Below, piece by piece: positions 34,874 through 46,899 of a DNA stretch of 64,000 bases. The translations under genes were made by a program, and so were the position numbers. This DNA is from Bimuria novae-zelandiae CBS 107.79 (Eukaryota; Ascomycota; Dothideomycetes; Pleosporales; Didymosphaeriaceae). The stretch covers positions 86,182-150,181 of the forward strand of contig ML976670.1 of NCBI GenBank assembly GCA_010015655.1, read 5' to 3'. The stretch's first letter is position 1. Every line of letters begins with the position of its first letter. A model generated the notes under the pieces. The model was not told the origin of the DNA. It worked only from the letters and a program-made list of their open reading frames with translations, and did no database searches.

Positions 34874-35346
34874 GTTGATTGAGGATCTGTCGGCACTCTA
34901 AAATTGATGGGTGCTGTCAATGTGTGGAGGAATAAGGGAATGCAGTCGTGGAAGTGTCCAGAAGACTGAGCGGGGAAGTCGATCCTCATGGTAGATGGAA
35001 GGATTGCTGCCTGGAACGCCCAATTCTGTCGAGTGCGACCTCGGGACGTTCCTCCCGCCAAGGATAAATGCGATCGCGGCGGCACAATTGGCACAATCCA
35101 AGAAACATCAGCGTGGGAGTCACTACAATATGACGCAAACATTGGAGGTAGTCGCTACCGCCTAATACCCGCCTCTTACACGCGTACTGCATGTATATCC
35201 ACCCTTTCATATGTGTTGTTTTAGTGCGCCCTTCTGTTGCTGTCATCATCGTCGCGTTTCTTGGTTGCTGTGTGTTGCATGATCTGTTTAGGTCGTTGAA
35301 GACGATAAAAGCAAAACCTGAATAAATGGAAAGCTAAGCTACTTTA
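34874..35346. other. Intergenic region
   Basis: This holds the promoter of the VIT/vWA gene and, at its right end, a copy of the sequence that also lies upstream of the M20 peptidase gene. The frames at 34898-35249 are short and not protein-like. Confidence 0.5.
35224..35337 (+). repeat. Direct repeat copy A flanking the M20 peptidase gene
   Basis: About 110 bp aligning, with a few gaps, to 42089-42187. Shared words include CCCTTCTGTTGCTGT, CGCGTTTCT, CTGTGTG and GTCGTTG, then GATAAAA and AAAGCT in the same order. It starts only about 10 bp beyond the M20 stop codon. Copy B lies about 70 bp upstream of the M20 start, so the gene sits between two copies of its own promoter-like sequence. Confidence 0.75.
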
Positions 35347-35981
35347 CTAGTATTCCTGTGAAGAACTCAAATGATCCCATACGGCTAATTTATGAGTCTT
35401 CACCACCGCTAAAAATTCTTCGATGAATACGGCTTCCACGCTCCCTCCCATGCCCTTCGGCGAAGGACCGTAGACATATGTGAAACATTCTCGGTAGCGA
35501 TAGAATTTGCAATCAGTACCGCCGAGACCGACTAGCATGACTGGTTTGATACCTGTGGCTTCTTCGGTGCATTCTGCAATCGTTTTCGCAAAATGATGGT
35601 CTGGCGTACAGAAATTTGCCGGATTGCTAGCCGCTCGCTGTACTTCGTATGAAACCTGCGGTAGATCTTGCAGGTATTGGCCAATGCGTGCAAGGACAGT
35701 TTGGGCCTCTAGGCCAATAGGCAAGCGGATATCGGCTTCGAAAATGGATCGTTCAGGAATCGCGTTCACCTTAACACCTCCATGAATAGTTCTAATGTTG
35801 ATAGTAGGTCTCCAGAGCGCTTCCCAAGCTCCTTCGCCCATTATGTCGTTGGCAACTTGACGAGCTCGGGGCCAAGATGCCTTCGGGTCTCCTCGGGAAG
35901 CCGAGGCTCCATGTTCTCCAGCTCCAAGAGTATGTTGATGAGCCCGGACGCGATAATGTTCGCACCCCGGCTGCGGAATGT

Positions 35982-36098
35982 TGTTACGGTACGATTCCAT
36001 CAGGTTCTATGCCAAGACTCTTGGGTGGATCCAGAGTGTATATATATGTAGGATACTTCTACTGTAGAGGAATGAACGCAGCTCTTCCCTTCCTCACA
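35982..36098 (+). repeat. 5' LTR of copia element 1 (117 bp)
   Basis: Begins TGTTACGGTACGATT and ends CTTCCTCACA. By eye it is identical to the 3' LTR over its full length, with no RIP-type differences. Confidence 0.95.
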
Positions 36099-36539
36099 GT
36101 TATAAGCCTGGAAGCCTTTAACAATCGCTACGTTCACAGGGTATTGTACTAGGGTCTATCTTTGCAGACCTAGTTAGTTGTTACGTCGTTAAGTTAGGAC
36201 CTTGTTATCACTAGACAATTAGTTAAGAGACGTAAATTATCTAGGATTAGCGCTAGTTAAGACCTCGTCGTTAGAGAATTAACATCGTACAGAATACAGA
36301 CACTATATAAAATATAAACGCTATATCTCGCAAGAATAGTAACTAAATTAGACCCGCTAATTACGAAAGAGACCGTTATACTTAACAAACTAGAGGATTA
36401 GTTAAAATAGATATTCCTTAGAAAGGACTACGCAGTTAGGAACTATATCTAGGAATACGTTAATCTATCGCTAAGCCACGAAGAAGTCTCTAAGTTAGAG
36501 ACAAAAAAGCCTAAAAGGCTTAAGCTAAAGGAATTTTAT

Positions 36540-36860
36540 AAGCCAAGAACTGCAAGAGGTAGTAACGTAAGTGGCGAAGCAGGGAGCGCAAGGGGCACAG
36601 GGGGTGGCGCAGCAGGCGATCAAGATGCCGAAGAAGTCACCATCCTGGACCTCACAGATCAGGAGCTAAGAAGATACGAGCTTTGGCAAAAGGACTATCA
36701 AAGTGCACTAGCCGAATGGCGGCAGAAAGAGAAGGCTCTTAGAAACTTTACAGAGCAGATCAATAGAACAATCGCATCGCGGCATATTTATCTAATCGCC
36801 AACTACTCGAGCACACATAAGCAACTAAGAACTCTAATAAAGCACCTCTATCCTAGCTAG
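36540..36860 (+). pseudogene. Copia 1 gag remnant
   Basis: A stop-poor patch reads as a Gly/Ala-rich linker followed by a charged helical part (LDLTDQELRRYELWQKDYQS, AEWRQKEKALRNFTEQINRT). The position after the 5' LTR and the character fit a copia Gag. It ends at a TAG near 36858 in mutated DNA. Confidence 0.6.
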
Positions 36861-38018
36861 GGTAAGCGTAATGCTTAACTCCGAGCATATTATTAGGCAC
36901 TTAAGAATTAACTACGAAAGGCGAACCTTAACACCTAGTTTTAAGACTAGATAAAGACAACGCGTCTTATAACCTAAGCGGGCATGCTAAAGGTCTATAG
37001 TAATTAAGCGCAAGAAGACTTTATCCTATTAATTAAAGGCCTAGATAATAGCTAGGTATTAAGTTAGCTATTAGCGCTTATTATAGCAGAACAAACTAGT
37101 AAAGACTTTATTAGCATCTCTAATCTAGTAGCCGATTTTACTTCGTACTATTAACGGACTCGACCAATTGCATTAGGACTAGGTACATTCGCTACCCTAG
37201 GTGTTGCTCTACCAGCCGATTAGCTAGCCAATTAGTCAAAGGATCAGAAGAATGAGCGTTAGAAGAAGACACTAACCTGCCTATGTGGCGAGAAGCATAG
37301 ATTCGACAGTTACTACTACGTTAATATAGCTTTACAACCTGCTAATTGGCGGCCAAACAAAGACGTCGAGAAGAAGTTCTAGAAGCTTCGAGCTAATTAG
37401 TTACCTATAGTAAAGGTTCTTTAAAAAATAGAGAACAGGCTAGCTAAAAGCAATACTAGGACGCCTACTAAGTTAGGAGAAGTTACTACTTTTAATAATA
37501 GCTAGCAGCTAGCTGTAATGCCTTAGTATAGTGCACTTTAAGTCGCTACTACTAATAAGCCAATGCTTTAGCCTCCACTACTAAATAGATAGATTCTTGA
37601 TCCTGGCTCGAATACGCATGTTACTAATACTAAGGCATATAGCTAGAAGAAGATCTCTAATGCTAAGCCAAAAGAAAGCGCGTACGCCAGTGGCTAATTA
37701 ATACCTATTTAGGAATAGGGAGAGGTCCTGCTTAAGATTAATACACTTTCTAGAGTTAAGATAATTCGACTAACGTATGTCGCATATATACCTAAGTTCT
37801 TTACGAGTATTATTAGCCTATCTCGATGCAGAAGCCTAGGCATTAAATTTAACTCTAGCTAAAACTACCTATACTAAAAGAAGCTATTAAATGTAATATG
37901 CTAGCTTAAATATAATAGTAGTTACTAGTTAATAGACTTAGATTACAACGATTAACCGCCATTAGAACTCTATGCAACTTAGTACCGACCTAGGCCATCC
38001 TACTCTAGTAGGAAGCCA

Positions 38019-38234
38019 ATGAGCGTGAGTGCGATGGAAGCTTATAGAGTGTTTGGTCATGCGAGCCAGAAGGCGATCGCTCATTTATCAGAGAACGTCG
38101 ATAGAATACAGCTTAGCGAGCAGCCAGAGCATGCGCCGTTGTGGACAGACTGTGAGGTCTGTACAGAGACGAAGCTACATAAGTTAATAAGCAGGAGAGC
38201 TCCACGAGAGCCAGCAGAACGTCCATTCTATTAA
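38019..38234 (+). pseudogene. Copia 1 GAG-pre-integrase / integrase zinc-site remnant
   Basis: AYRVFGHASQKAIAHLSENV followed by CEVCTETKLHK gives the His...His...Cys-x2-Cys zinc site that precedes copia integrase. Sequence beyond 38234 continues the integrase core but with many stops. Confidence 0.75.
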
Positions 38235-39689
38235 CTAGGAATAGACCTTATATAGCTAAGGGAGCGCACCAAGCGTTGCTACAATAGAGATCTATAGCTA
38301 TTCCACGCCGTGGACTAGTATAGCAAGTAGCACGAAGCTTGTTACCTACCTAATAAAAGCTTAATAACGCTTTAACAAGTAGCTTAAAAATTACTAACTA
38401 AACTATAACGTTAATTCCGCGCGCATATAGCTGTTGTAAGACTTAATAGCAAATAAGGCTATTCTAAGCTACTTAGTATCTTTAAGGATCTAGGGATTGT
38501 CGTCAAACCGCGTGTAAAGTATACAGAAGAGTAGAATAGTTTAATAGAGAAAGCTAGCTATTTAATTATTATTTATGCAAAAGCTATCAGGCTTAAAGCA
38601 GATCTACTAAAGGAGCTATTAAATAAATACGTTATAGCGACTGTCTATCTGCTTAATCGCACACCTACTAAATCGCTTAACTAGAAAACACCTTATTAAA
38701 TTATTAGAGGTGTAAAGCTATTAGTAGCTTATCTTAGTATTATAGGAGCACGAGCGTACGTCCTTAATTAGCAAGTAAAGCGCGGAGAGAAGCTAGAATC
38801 TCGTGCTTTAATAAGACACCTAGTTAGATACAATTCGACAAATATTTATCGCATTTAGATGCCAACACTAGGCAGAGTTATCAGGACTAGAGATGTGGTC
38901 CTTATGCCCTTAAAGCTATACACTACCGACGAGGTATATGCGGAGAAGGAGACGCTACGCAGAGTAGTAACAGTACTAGATATCAAGGAGTTAGATAAGC
39001 TAGAGGATCTAGAAATTAATTAGCCGCTTAACACGACTTGGAATAATACACGAACAAACACTTTAGAAGATAAGGATAGTGCTAAAGCGTAGCTTCTAGG
39101 TAAACTAATGCTCTAGTAGCAGATAATAAAAGTAATAAAAGCTAAGTTAAGTAAGCAGCGCAGACTTTTAACACTAAAAGAAACGCTAGAGCCTAGTGCT
39201 ATATCTAAAAATTAGTAGTCTATTTAGATAGCAGATAACGAAGTTAAGCTTCCTCGTGGCTAGCAACTACTAGTAGAAGGAGATAAAGCACTAAATCGAC
39301 ATTTAAACAACGCGCGCAGACAAGACGAGATTAGCAGCAATATTAACGCTAGCTATATTATATCTAGCAGAAGGCGCAGAAACAGCAAGACACCTAGAGA
39401 CTACTTCGCTACATTTGCTGCGGCTGTCAACCCATCCGCGCCAGAGAAGTTACTCAGTGAGCTTCCTAGAACTAGGCTACATCGCGATCAGCTGCCGCCT
39501 CCACCAAAGCGATGGAAGGATCTAGAGAAGCACCTATTCAGCGCAGAGTTTCGTGCAGCTACAAGTGCTAAGCTTAATAGTTATAAAAGCAAGGGGTGTT
39601 TTAGCAGGACTATAGCTACTTAGGCGACTATGCAAGGCGAAGTGCTACTACTTATATAAGTATTTACGTACAAGTTTAATTAGGATAGC

Positions 39690-40740
39690 TACCTTTACAA
39701 GTTTAAGGCGCGACTAATAGTCAGAGGGGACCTACAGGAAGACTAGGGAGACACCTACGCAGTAACGCTGGTAGCACGCGTTTTCCGCTTCCTAATTGCT
39801 CTATTAGCTGCCTTTAGGCTACTTGCCTATTAGTATAATGTTCTAAATGCCTTCCTGAATGCTTACCTTAATCGTCTAATCTATGTACGCACGCCTAACA
39901 GATTTATAAATTAACTTAGTAAGCTACTAGAGCTTAAGCGCGCACTCTATAGCCTACGTAATACTTTACTTCTCTAGTATAAGCACTTAAAGAGTACTCT
40001 AGTTAAGCTAAGACTAAAGCTAGTTAAGGAAGTACCCTACTTATTTACTAGTAAGAGCCTAATTATCTTCTTCTATGTTAACAATATTATAGTTCTAGTA
40101 CACCTAGATAACCTAGAGTATTATAGTTAGTTTAAACGAAGGCTGCGAGCTACGTATAAGGTATAATATTTAGGAGAACTAAGGTAGTTCCTAGGTATAT
40201 AAATTGTGAGGGATTAGCTAAAAGGGAAAATCTGGCTGATTCAGGATTCCTTTATTAACAAGATTGCAACAAAGTTTGACCTTGTATAGACTTATAAGGC
40301 CTACCCAGCCGTGCCGCTAGTGGAGAATTATCTAGCTCTAAGCACTAAGGAACCGAATTCTTAACGTACCTACACTTATTAGTAACTAGTAGGCTTACTA
40401 GCCTATATCTTAACGTTTACACGGCCTGATGTCGCTCGCGCACACTTAGTACTGGCACGTCACCTGCAGAATCTAGGGCAGAAGCATTTGAACGCTGCCA
40501 AGCATGTATGGCGATATCTAGTTGGCACAAAGCATCTAGCTATCGGAGCCTCACGGCTAGGTACAGAGAACACGACATATCTCTGTGAGACGCCTGAGGA
40601 CGATCCTAGAGCGGGAACAGAACCACTGTTCTATGGAGCCTCTAACGCAGCATATACTAACGATCCTAATACGCGTCGAAGCTCACAAGGCTACTTATTT
40701 AAGCTATATAGACTGCTAATTAACTGGAAATTAACCTTAT
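39690..40740 (+). pseudogene. Copia 1 reverse transcriptase and RNase H remnant
   Basis: From about 39690 the copia RT start (RLIVRGDLQED) is readable. The polymerase active-site box at 40074-40085 reads YVNN instead of YVDD. A stop-poor patch at 40488-40740 carries HVWRYLVGTKHLAIGASRLG and NDPNTRRSSQGYLFKLY, typical of copia RNase H. RT function is lost. Confidence 0.8.
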
Positions 40741-41261
40741 AGCGCTTAGTTATAAAATTAACTACTAAGGCTAAGTTGCTTGCTCTGTCTACTACTAGCA
40801 GCGAGATAGAATAGTAGAATAAAATATTTAACTACGTACGCTTTTAGCTAGAGATCTTACCTACCTTATACTGTAATAATTAGCAGACTGTAGGGATTGT
40901 TAATAAGGCTAAGGATAGGCTTTATACAAAGCTGAGACATGTCGACACATATTAGATGTGGCTACGATAGGAAGTAGATGCTAGGAAGCTGCAGATTAAA
41001 TAGAAGCCTACAAATCAGATGCCTGCGGACGGTCTTATAAAGACACTAGTTCGACAGAAACACAATAACTTTGTTAAATAGCTAGGCCTCACAGATATTA
41101 CAGAGCAGCTAAAGGGACCATCTACTAGTGACGATGTACTAGAGCCTAATGACTTTTCTACCTGGTATTAAAAAGAAGATCGGGGGGTGCGACTATATAG
41201 GGAGACTTAGATTAATATCTTAAAGAAGTCAGCTTTGTTGTCCACTGCAGCTGGGGGGGTG

Positions 41262-41378
41262 TGTTACGGTACGATTCCATCAGGTTCTATGCCAAGACTC
41301 TTGGGTGGATCCAGAGTGTATATATATGTAGGATACTTCTACTGTAGAGGAATGAACGCAGCTCTTCCCTTCCTCACA
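41262..41378 (+). repeat. 3' LTR of copia element 1 (117 bp)
   Basis: Same sequence as the 5' LTR, followed by the target duplication AATGT and the resumed M20 gene. Confidence 0.95.
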
Positions 41379-42088
41379 AATGTGTATGCGCCATTCAGAC
41401 CTTCCGATTTAACCGTGAATGTGATCCTCAATGTGCCCTTTTCACCAAATCGGATGGATTGGAGGCCGCCAGGTTCGCCGTTTAAGACGACATCGCCACC
41501 CCAGCGGGATGGGTCGTGCTCGAGGAGATACCGTGTGCCCCATCTGCCCCCGGTCTCTTCATTGGAGACAACCACGAGACGTACACTGCCCTTCAAACCC
41601 TCCGCTCTTCTCTGCAAGATGGTATACGCAATGATGGACGTCGCTGTTCCGGCCTTCATGTCAACACCGCCTCGACCGTGAATTGTGATCCCGTCGTTGA
41701 AACCCGAATATGGCCCTTTCGGCCACGCATCCGGTCTCTCAACCGGATATGTATCAATGTGGTCATTGAAAATTACCCGTGGATCGTTTTCCTTGCCGCC
41801 TCGAAAATCAGCGACGACGTTCGGAGCCTGTGGTAAAGGCGCGACGACTTCTGCCTCAACTCCATGGGTCGACAGATATTCCCTCACGACCGTTGTCGCT
41901 TTTGTAGTGTCTCCTGGTGGGTTGGGGGACGCCGCTTGGATTAGTTTCTGAAGGAAAGCGACATAACTCTCTCGGTTCGCCTCAAGCTCTGCGATGATCT
42001 CCTGGCGGATAGTCATGTTGATGCAGAACTGTCAGACTCGTACAGATTCAGGCTGCAACGGTGGAGTCACAGTATGGATTGATTATTC

Positions 42089-42187
42089 GGTGCCCCCTTC
42101 TGTTGCTGTAATTATCGCGTTTCTCGGTTTCTGTGTGGCCTGAACTGTTCACGTCGTTGGCGATGATAAAAAGAACAGCTCGAAAGC
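42089..42187 (+). repeat. Direct repeat copy B, upstream of the M20 gene
   Basis: Partner of 35224-35337 in the same orientation, with small gaps. It lies about 70 bp upstream of the M20 ATG on the minus strand and so probably includes promoter or 5' UTR sequence of that gene. Confidence 0.75.
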
Positions 42188-43325
42188 TGGCTTCGCCCGT
42201 CTCCAGGCAGCGATCGTACGTGCATGTAGGCACCAGTGCAGTGTAAATCAACGGTTTAACGAAGAGGGCTTAGTTGTTGAGGTGAGCGTGGGTAGGATTG
42301 TTCCATGGACCTGACGCGCACGAAGGACGGTACGAGAAGCTGCGCACGAGTGGCTTCGTCCACCCAGCATAGCAAACCTATAGCGCAGCGACCGCATTTC
42401 TGCGGCCACTTGTCTAAATGGAGTAGAACAAAATCGGGCGCACACAATGTCGGCACGCACATGTGCCGGGCGATGCACCCGCTAGAATCGGAGCAGAGCA
42501 CGGGCCGTAACGGTCCGGAATGAACTATTGTCGTTTCGTAAATTCCCGCTCACCATGTGACCTGCCCCACATGTTAGTAATCAATTCTCGTACATCATTT
42601 AAAACACGGATTTACTAGCTAAATATTAAACTTTTAATACATTTAAAGAATTTATAAGTATTTTATAAAGTTACTAAAGCTAGGTTACTACTAATAGTAT
42701 TACAGGCTATAACTAATTATCTTAAAAATAATATTAGTGTTATAAAAATTTAAAAAGATACTAAAGTAGCCTACTTAATAATAAGAGGATTTAACTTAGC
42801 CTAAAGTACTAAGAGTAACCTTATCCGCCAGCCTGCGTATGGCGGGGATAATCGCCGTTACTACTATAGTACTATTACAAGAAGCTTAAAGAGTTACTAT
42901 AGGGCTAGCTAAATACCTACCTAGATAAAATATAGGCTTTCTTATATAATAATTATAACGTAAAAGCCTTATAAATAACTATTTAGGTGACCCTCGCTAG
43001 CATAGAGTAGAGTTAAAAAGTAGTAACTAAAGTAGTAACTAAAGCAGTAGCTAAGCGTAACATAGTCCTTTATTAAATATTTTAAGCTTACTACTAGCTA
43101 GCGTATAAGGTAAAGTAAGTAATAGTACTTAATAAAAGTGCTTGGTAATTATAAGTATACCTAGTTAAAAGTAAATACGCTAGTTTAAGTATTATACTTA
43201 ATATAAATATTAAAAAAGTAGAGCTTATTACTAGCTATAAACATTAATAAGTATTTTAATTAACTTATTTATTAGAAAGCAATTATAATAAAGCTAGTAA
43301 AAAAGTTTATAGCCAGTAAAGTACT
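42188..43325. other. M20 upstream flank passing into AT-rich RIP-type DNA
   Basis: Normal-GC DNA continues to about 42600 without a convincing gene. Beyond that, composition turns AT-rich with TA-rich, stop-filled frames on both strands and no readable domain. This is probably an older degraded repeat into which copia element 2 inserted at 43330. Confidence 0.6.
42821..42851. repeat. GC-rich imperfect palindrome in AT-rich DNA
   Basis: TTATCCGCCA (42821-42830) is matched by inverted TGGCGGGGATAA (42840-42851), with a 9-nt loop and two extra G. It stands out by GC content. It could be joined inverted-repeat ends of a lost DNA element or a hairpin. No duplication was seen around it. Confidence 0.5.
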
Positions 43326-43330
43326 ATTAT

Positions 43331-43552
43331 TGTCCGATTATACGGCCTCTATCTGTTGTGGATATGAGGCTAGAACACTTTCTTGTTTGTACCATTCTAA
43401 ATAAGGCTAGCGCTGCATTGGCACTTTCAGGATCCTCGCACACATCTGCATTCCAGACAGATCAGAAGACAACAATCAATCAATCTATTATTACATCTAT
43501 CAACTTATCTATCGCATTATCTTAAAGTAATAGAACACTATTAAATCTAATA
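43331..43552 (+). repeat. 5' LTR of copia element 2 (222 bp)
   Basis: Begins TGTCCGATTATACGG. The end reads AATCTAATA where the 3' LTR has AATCTGACA. The differences from the 3' LTR that I could see are transitions, mostly with the A or T state in this copy, so it is the more RIP-mutated of the two. Confidence 0.92.
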
Positions 43553-46500
43553 ATTAAGAGTCTTATTGCCTCCGCCAAGCCAACTGCAATGGCCCTATCG
43601 ACCCTTAGAGATCCCACAGTAATCCTAACCAACCACACGAACTACACACCGTGGCTAAACTAACTAAAAACAAAATCCTAATTCCTAAAGGTCTAGAACA
43701 TTATCAACCTAGCGCTAATAGATAAACTAAGACAGAAACCCGCAATGCCAATACCTCCCGCGATAGGCAACTACCAGCCAAGCACGGCGTATACAACTGC
43801 AAATCTAAACAATATACTAATAATGCCCTCACATCTTTCGACGGCAGGCGCGAAAGCATATAAAGACGATAGCGATTATTATAAAGGATAGCTAGAGATA
43901 TACAAGATTATGGATCGCGAATACCAAGAGGAACAGGCTAGCCTAAACTAAGTAGTTACTATTATTTAATTAATAGTTTCTGCGCATCTCCAGAACAACT
44001 ACTACCTCCTAAATTAATTAATTAGGCAGTAGATTAATAACCTTATAATTACAGTTAGGGTAGACCTGCAAGATGAATACAGACGATTAAGGGCAAGATA
44101 CTAAGAAGCCCTTAAGCTAATAAGAATAGCTAGATTATAGGCTATATAGCTATCTAAGTACGATTATGTAGCTACAGAAGCAGAGACTAATTAGGTCCTA
44201 GAGCTTTAAAGGCTAGACTTAGTTAAAGAAGACTTTATAAAGGCAGTTGTCTATGTCGCACCTATGTGGGTAACGACCTTCCAGCAATATAGAAGCAAGG
44301 ATGCAGCTGTCTCACGGAAGCATATAATAAAACTCTTTCGAGACCACATAATCCTGCAGCACCTAATCGAGGGTAAACAAAAGGGCGCTTTTGCTACTGC
44401 AGGTTCATCTCTCGCTAACGGTGGTGAATCCACCTAGGCCACAGACAGGGACGCCTCTCTTATAGATAAAGCAGCAATATTAAAATATTAGGGTAGACCT
44501 CGTAAACAACGAAATAATAATTAACGTACTAGAGCTAAGCGGTCCGCGATTATAGACAATAAGCTAGCGATAGCTAGTGGCCTTAAGTGCCCTGCTTATA
44601 AACAACGCTATAGTTTATAAGACTACTTCTACGCTTTCCTAGACAAACAACTAGAATAGTTTAGGCCAAAGCCGAGCATGGTTGCCCTAATTAAGTTTAG
44701 GCTAGAGAATGACCCTGCGCTTTAAGAAAGCCTAAGGATAACAAAGAGGGCTAGATTATAAGCACCTATAATTAAATTATCGCATACTCCTACTCTAACT
44801 CGAATTACTAAGGCTAATAATAAGTGACTAGATAGACGCAAGATTACTAAAATCCTAGCGAGCTTTAACGCCGCATCTTTTTATACTAAATTAAACATGT
44901 ACCTATTACGATGCTTAGCCATACTCGATTTAGGCATAACCTGCTATATCTTTAACAACATCGATCGCTTTATCTTATACCGGCCACCGGCGCCAGGAGA
45001 CTTCATATAGGCAGGGAATACACAAATATGGATTAAAGGATACGGGACTGTCTATCTTAACATATAGAGTGTAAGCGGCAATTAAATAATATGGCTAGAT
45101 AATATAGCCTATTACCTTAATTTGCTCTGCAACCTTATATTATTCCGATTACTTTAGAGGCAAGGCCTTTAGTGGGACATAAGGGTAGACCTAACGACTC
45201 TAAAGAGAAGAGACAATACTATGCTAGCAGAACTCTAAGAATTGCATAGATAATAGGTATTAAAACATAGAACAAGGCTAGTAAGTAGTATTCCTACTAA
45301 TACTGCGCACGCCACTCACAAGACCAACACACGCACGAAATAAAGACTGTAAAAGGCAAACGCATAGACCTAGTACTAGCGATTAGGCTATCTAGGCCCT
45401 TAGGCCCTCGAACACCTCGTGCAGTAATCTAAGGGGGTGAGGATTAAAGATCTCCCTATAGTCAAATGTGACGCCTGCGGCAAAGCAAAACTAAAACGGT
45501 AAATACGCCAGCAAGCCAGGGAGCGAACTAAAGGCCCTGGCGAGCGAGTCGCAATAGACTTTTACGACTATAAAGCAGATAGCTTAACAAGAGAAAAGAG
45601 CTAAATGCTAATTACTAATTAATTCTCTAGCTTTGTATAGGACTTCTACTTTAAGGATAACTACCTAGCACGGTTAATTATTAAATTACTTAGCACTTTT
45701 GTACAGTTTATAGAAGTATAATATAATATTATAGTAAAAGTAATTAAATCTAATAACGAGATCTTTTCTATTAAGGCTAACGTTAAAAAGTGGTGCGCAG
45801 CGCAAGGTATTAAGATTAAGCCTTTAGTATTAGATACTTAAGTATAAAATAGAGGAGCAGAACACTTAAGAGGTGTAATTAAGAAGAAAGCGCGCATAAT
45901 ATAACTTAACTTTAATTTACTATAGTAGATGTAGCCTGAGATTACGCGAGCCGCGGTCTACCTATATAATTAAACGCTAAACTACACTAACTAATAGCGA
46001 TCTCTATATAAAGTGTTCTTTACGATAGTAGCCTTTTAGAACGGCATTGTTACCTAATCGAAGAAGCCTAATTAAGCTTACCTAAAAGCATATGGCTGTA
46101 AAGCGTTTGCGATAACTAACGATATAAAACGCGGTAAAAGCAGGCTTTAGAGGCTTAACCCTAAAGCATGGATTAGCTACCTTATTAGCTATAGATTAAC
46201 TAATATCTAGAGAATATGGATTCCCTCTCTAGTAAAGATAATTAGTACTCGCGATGTAATATTTAATGAGGATACTGTGTTCTTAGGCAAAACCAAAGAC
46301 CTGATAGATAACCTTATGCATAGCATATTAGAAGAAATAGCAGCCTAGGTACGATTAGTAAAGTTACCTCCCTTACCTTAATAAGAGCAAGCCATTAAGT
46401 CCTTCTTTAAGGATAAGACAATTAGTGAAGCGCTAGAGGTTAAAGGAGCTCCTAAGTATAAGTAAGGCAGGAGAGCTGGGTACGAATATCTAACGCCTCT

Positions 46501-46899
46501 ATTAACACCGCTACTAGTGGCACTTCTTGCATAACTAATGGCAGGAGGCAATTAAGCTAGACTACCCTAAGAGTTATAAACAGGGTAGTTGCGAACAAGC
46601 CCGTGGGCCGCAGCCTTTATAGCAGGCACTAAAGCTAGTAGTAATAGTAAATACAAAGGTAAGGCTCTCGATAAGGCGTAGCTTTAACAAATAATTATAT
46701 TAGGTAAGAAGCTATATCGAAGCGTGCTTCTAGAGCCACCTACATGCCGAAGCAAGCTCGAAGATCACCTTTTTTATAACATGTAGAAGGAAGCAGAACG
46801 ATCCTATCTACAAAGCTATAAGGAAATAAAGTCTTGGAGCGAGGTTGTAGTAGCTCTAGTGAAGGCAGCAGGCTATTAAATCCTTAACTATATATAGGT

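Larger units (their letters stand above)
35982..41378 (+). mobile_element. Ty1/copia LTR retrotransposon, 5397 bp, RIP-degraded inside
   Basis: Bounded by identical 117-bp LTRs and the target duplication AATGT (35977-35981 and 41379-41383). Internal order on the plus strand is gag, GAG-pre-integrase, integrase, reverse transcriptase, RNase H, the copia order. A G-rich tract (GGGGGGG) lies just before the 3' LTR as polypurine tract. The coding regions are filled with TAG/TAA. The element lies antisense to the M20 gene that it interrupts. Confidence 0.93.
35347..42016 (-). pseudogene. M20-family metallopeptidase gene split by a copia element
   Basis: The 5' part (42016-41379) starts MTIRQEIIAELEANRES and carries the M20 metal-site motifs DHIDTYPVE, GRGGVDMKAG and SNEETGG. 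The 3' part (35976-35347) carries the dimerisation domain end (RTIHGGVKVNAIPE, FEADIRLPIGL), CTPDHHFAKTIAECTEEATG and GLGGTDCKFYRYRE. Between them lies a 5397-bp retrotransposon with an AATGT duplication. Removing it gives about 422 codons, the usual size of this ArgE/DapE/CPG2-like family, but with a one-base shift near 35855-35870 (between GPELVK and VANDIMGEG). M20 enzymes cleave amide bonds of small peptides or acylated amino acids. The gene looks recently lost apart from these two lesions. Confidence 0.85.

Noticed and set aside
27955..35346. Biosynthetic or defence gene cluster formed by the MYND, cutinase and VIT/vWA genes
   Set aside because: The genes have unrelated functions, their own promoters, and no core enzyme of a metabolite pathway or immune receptor is present.
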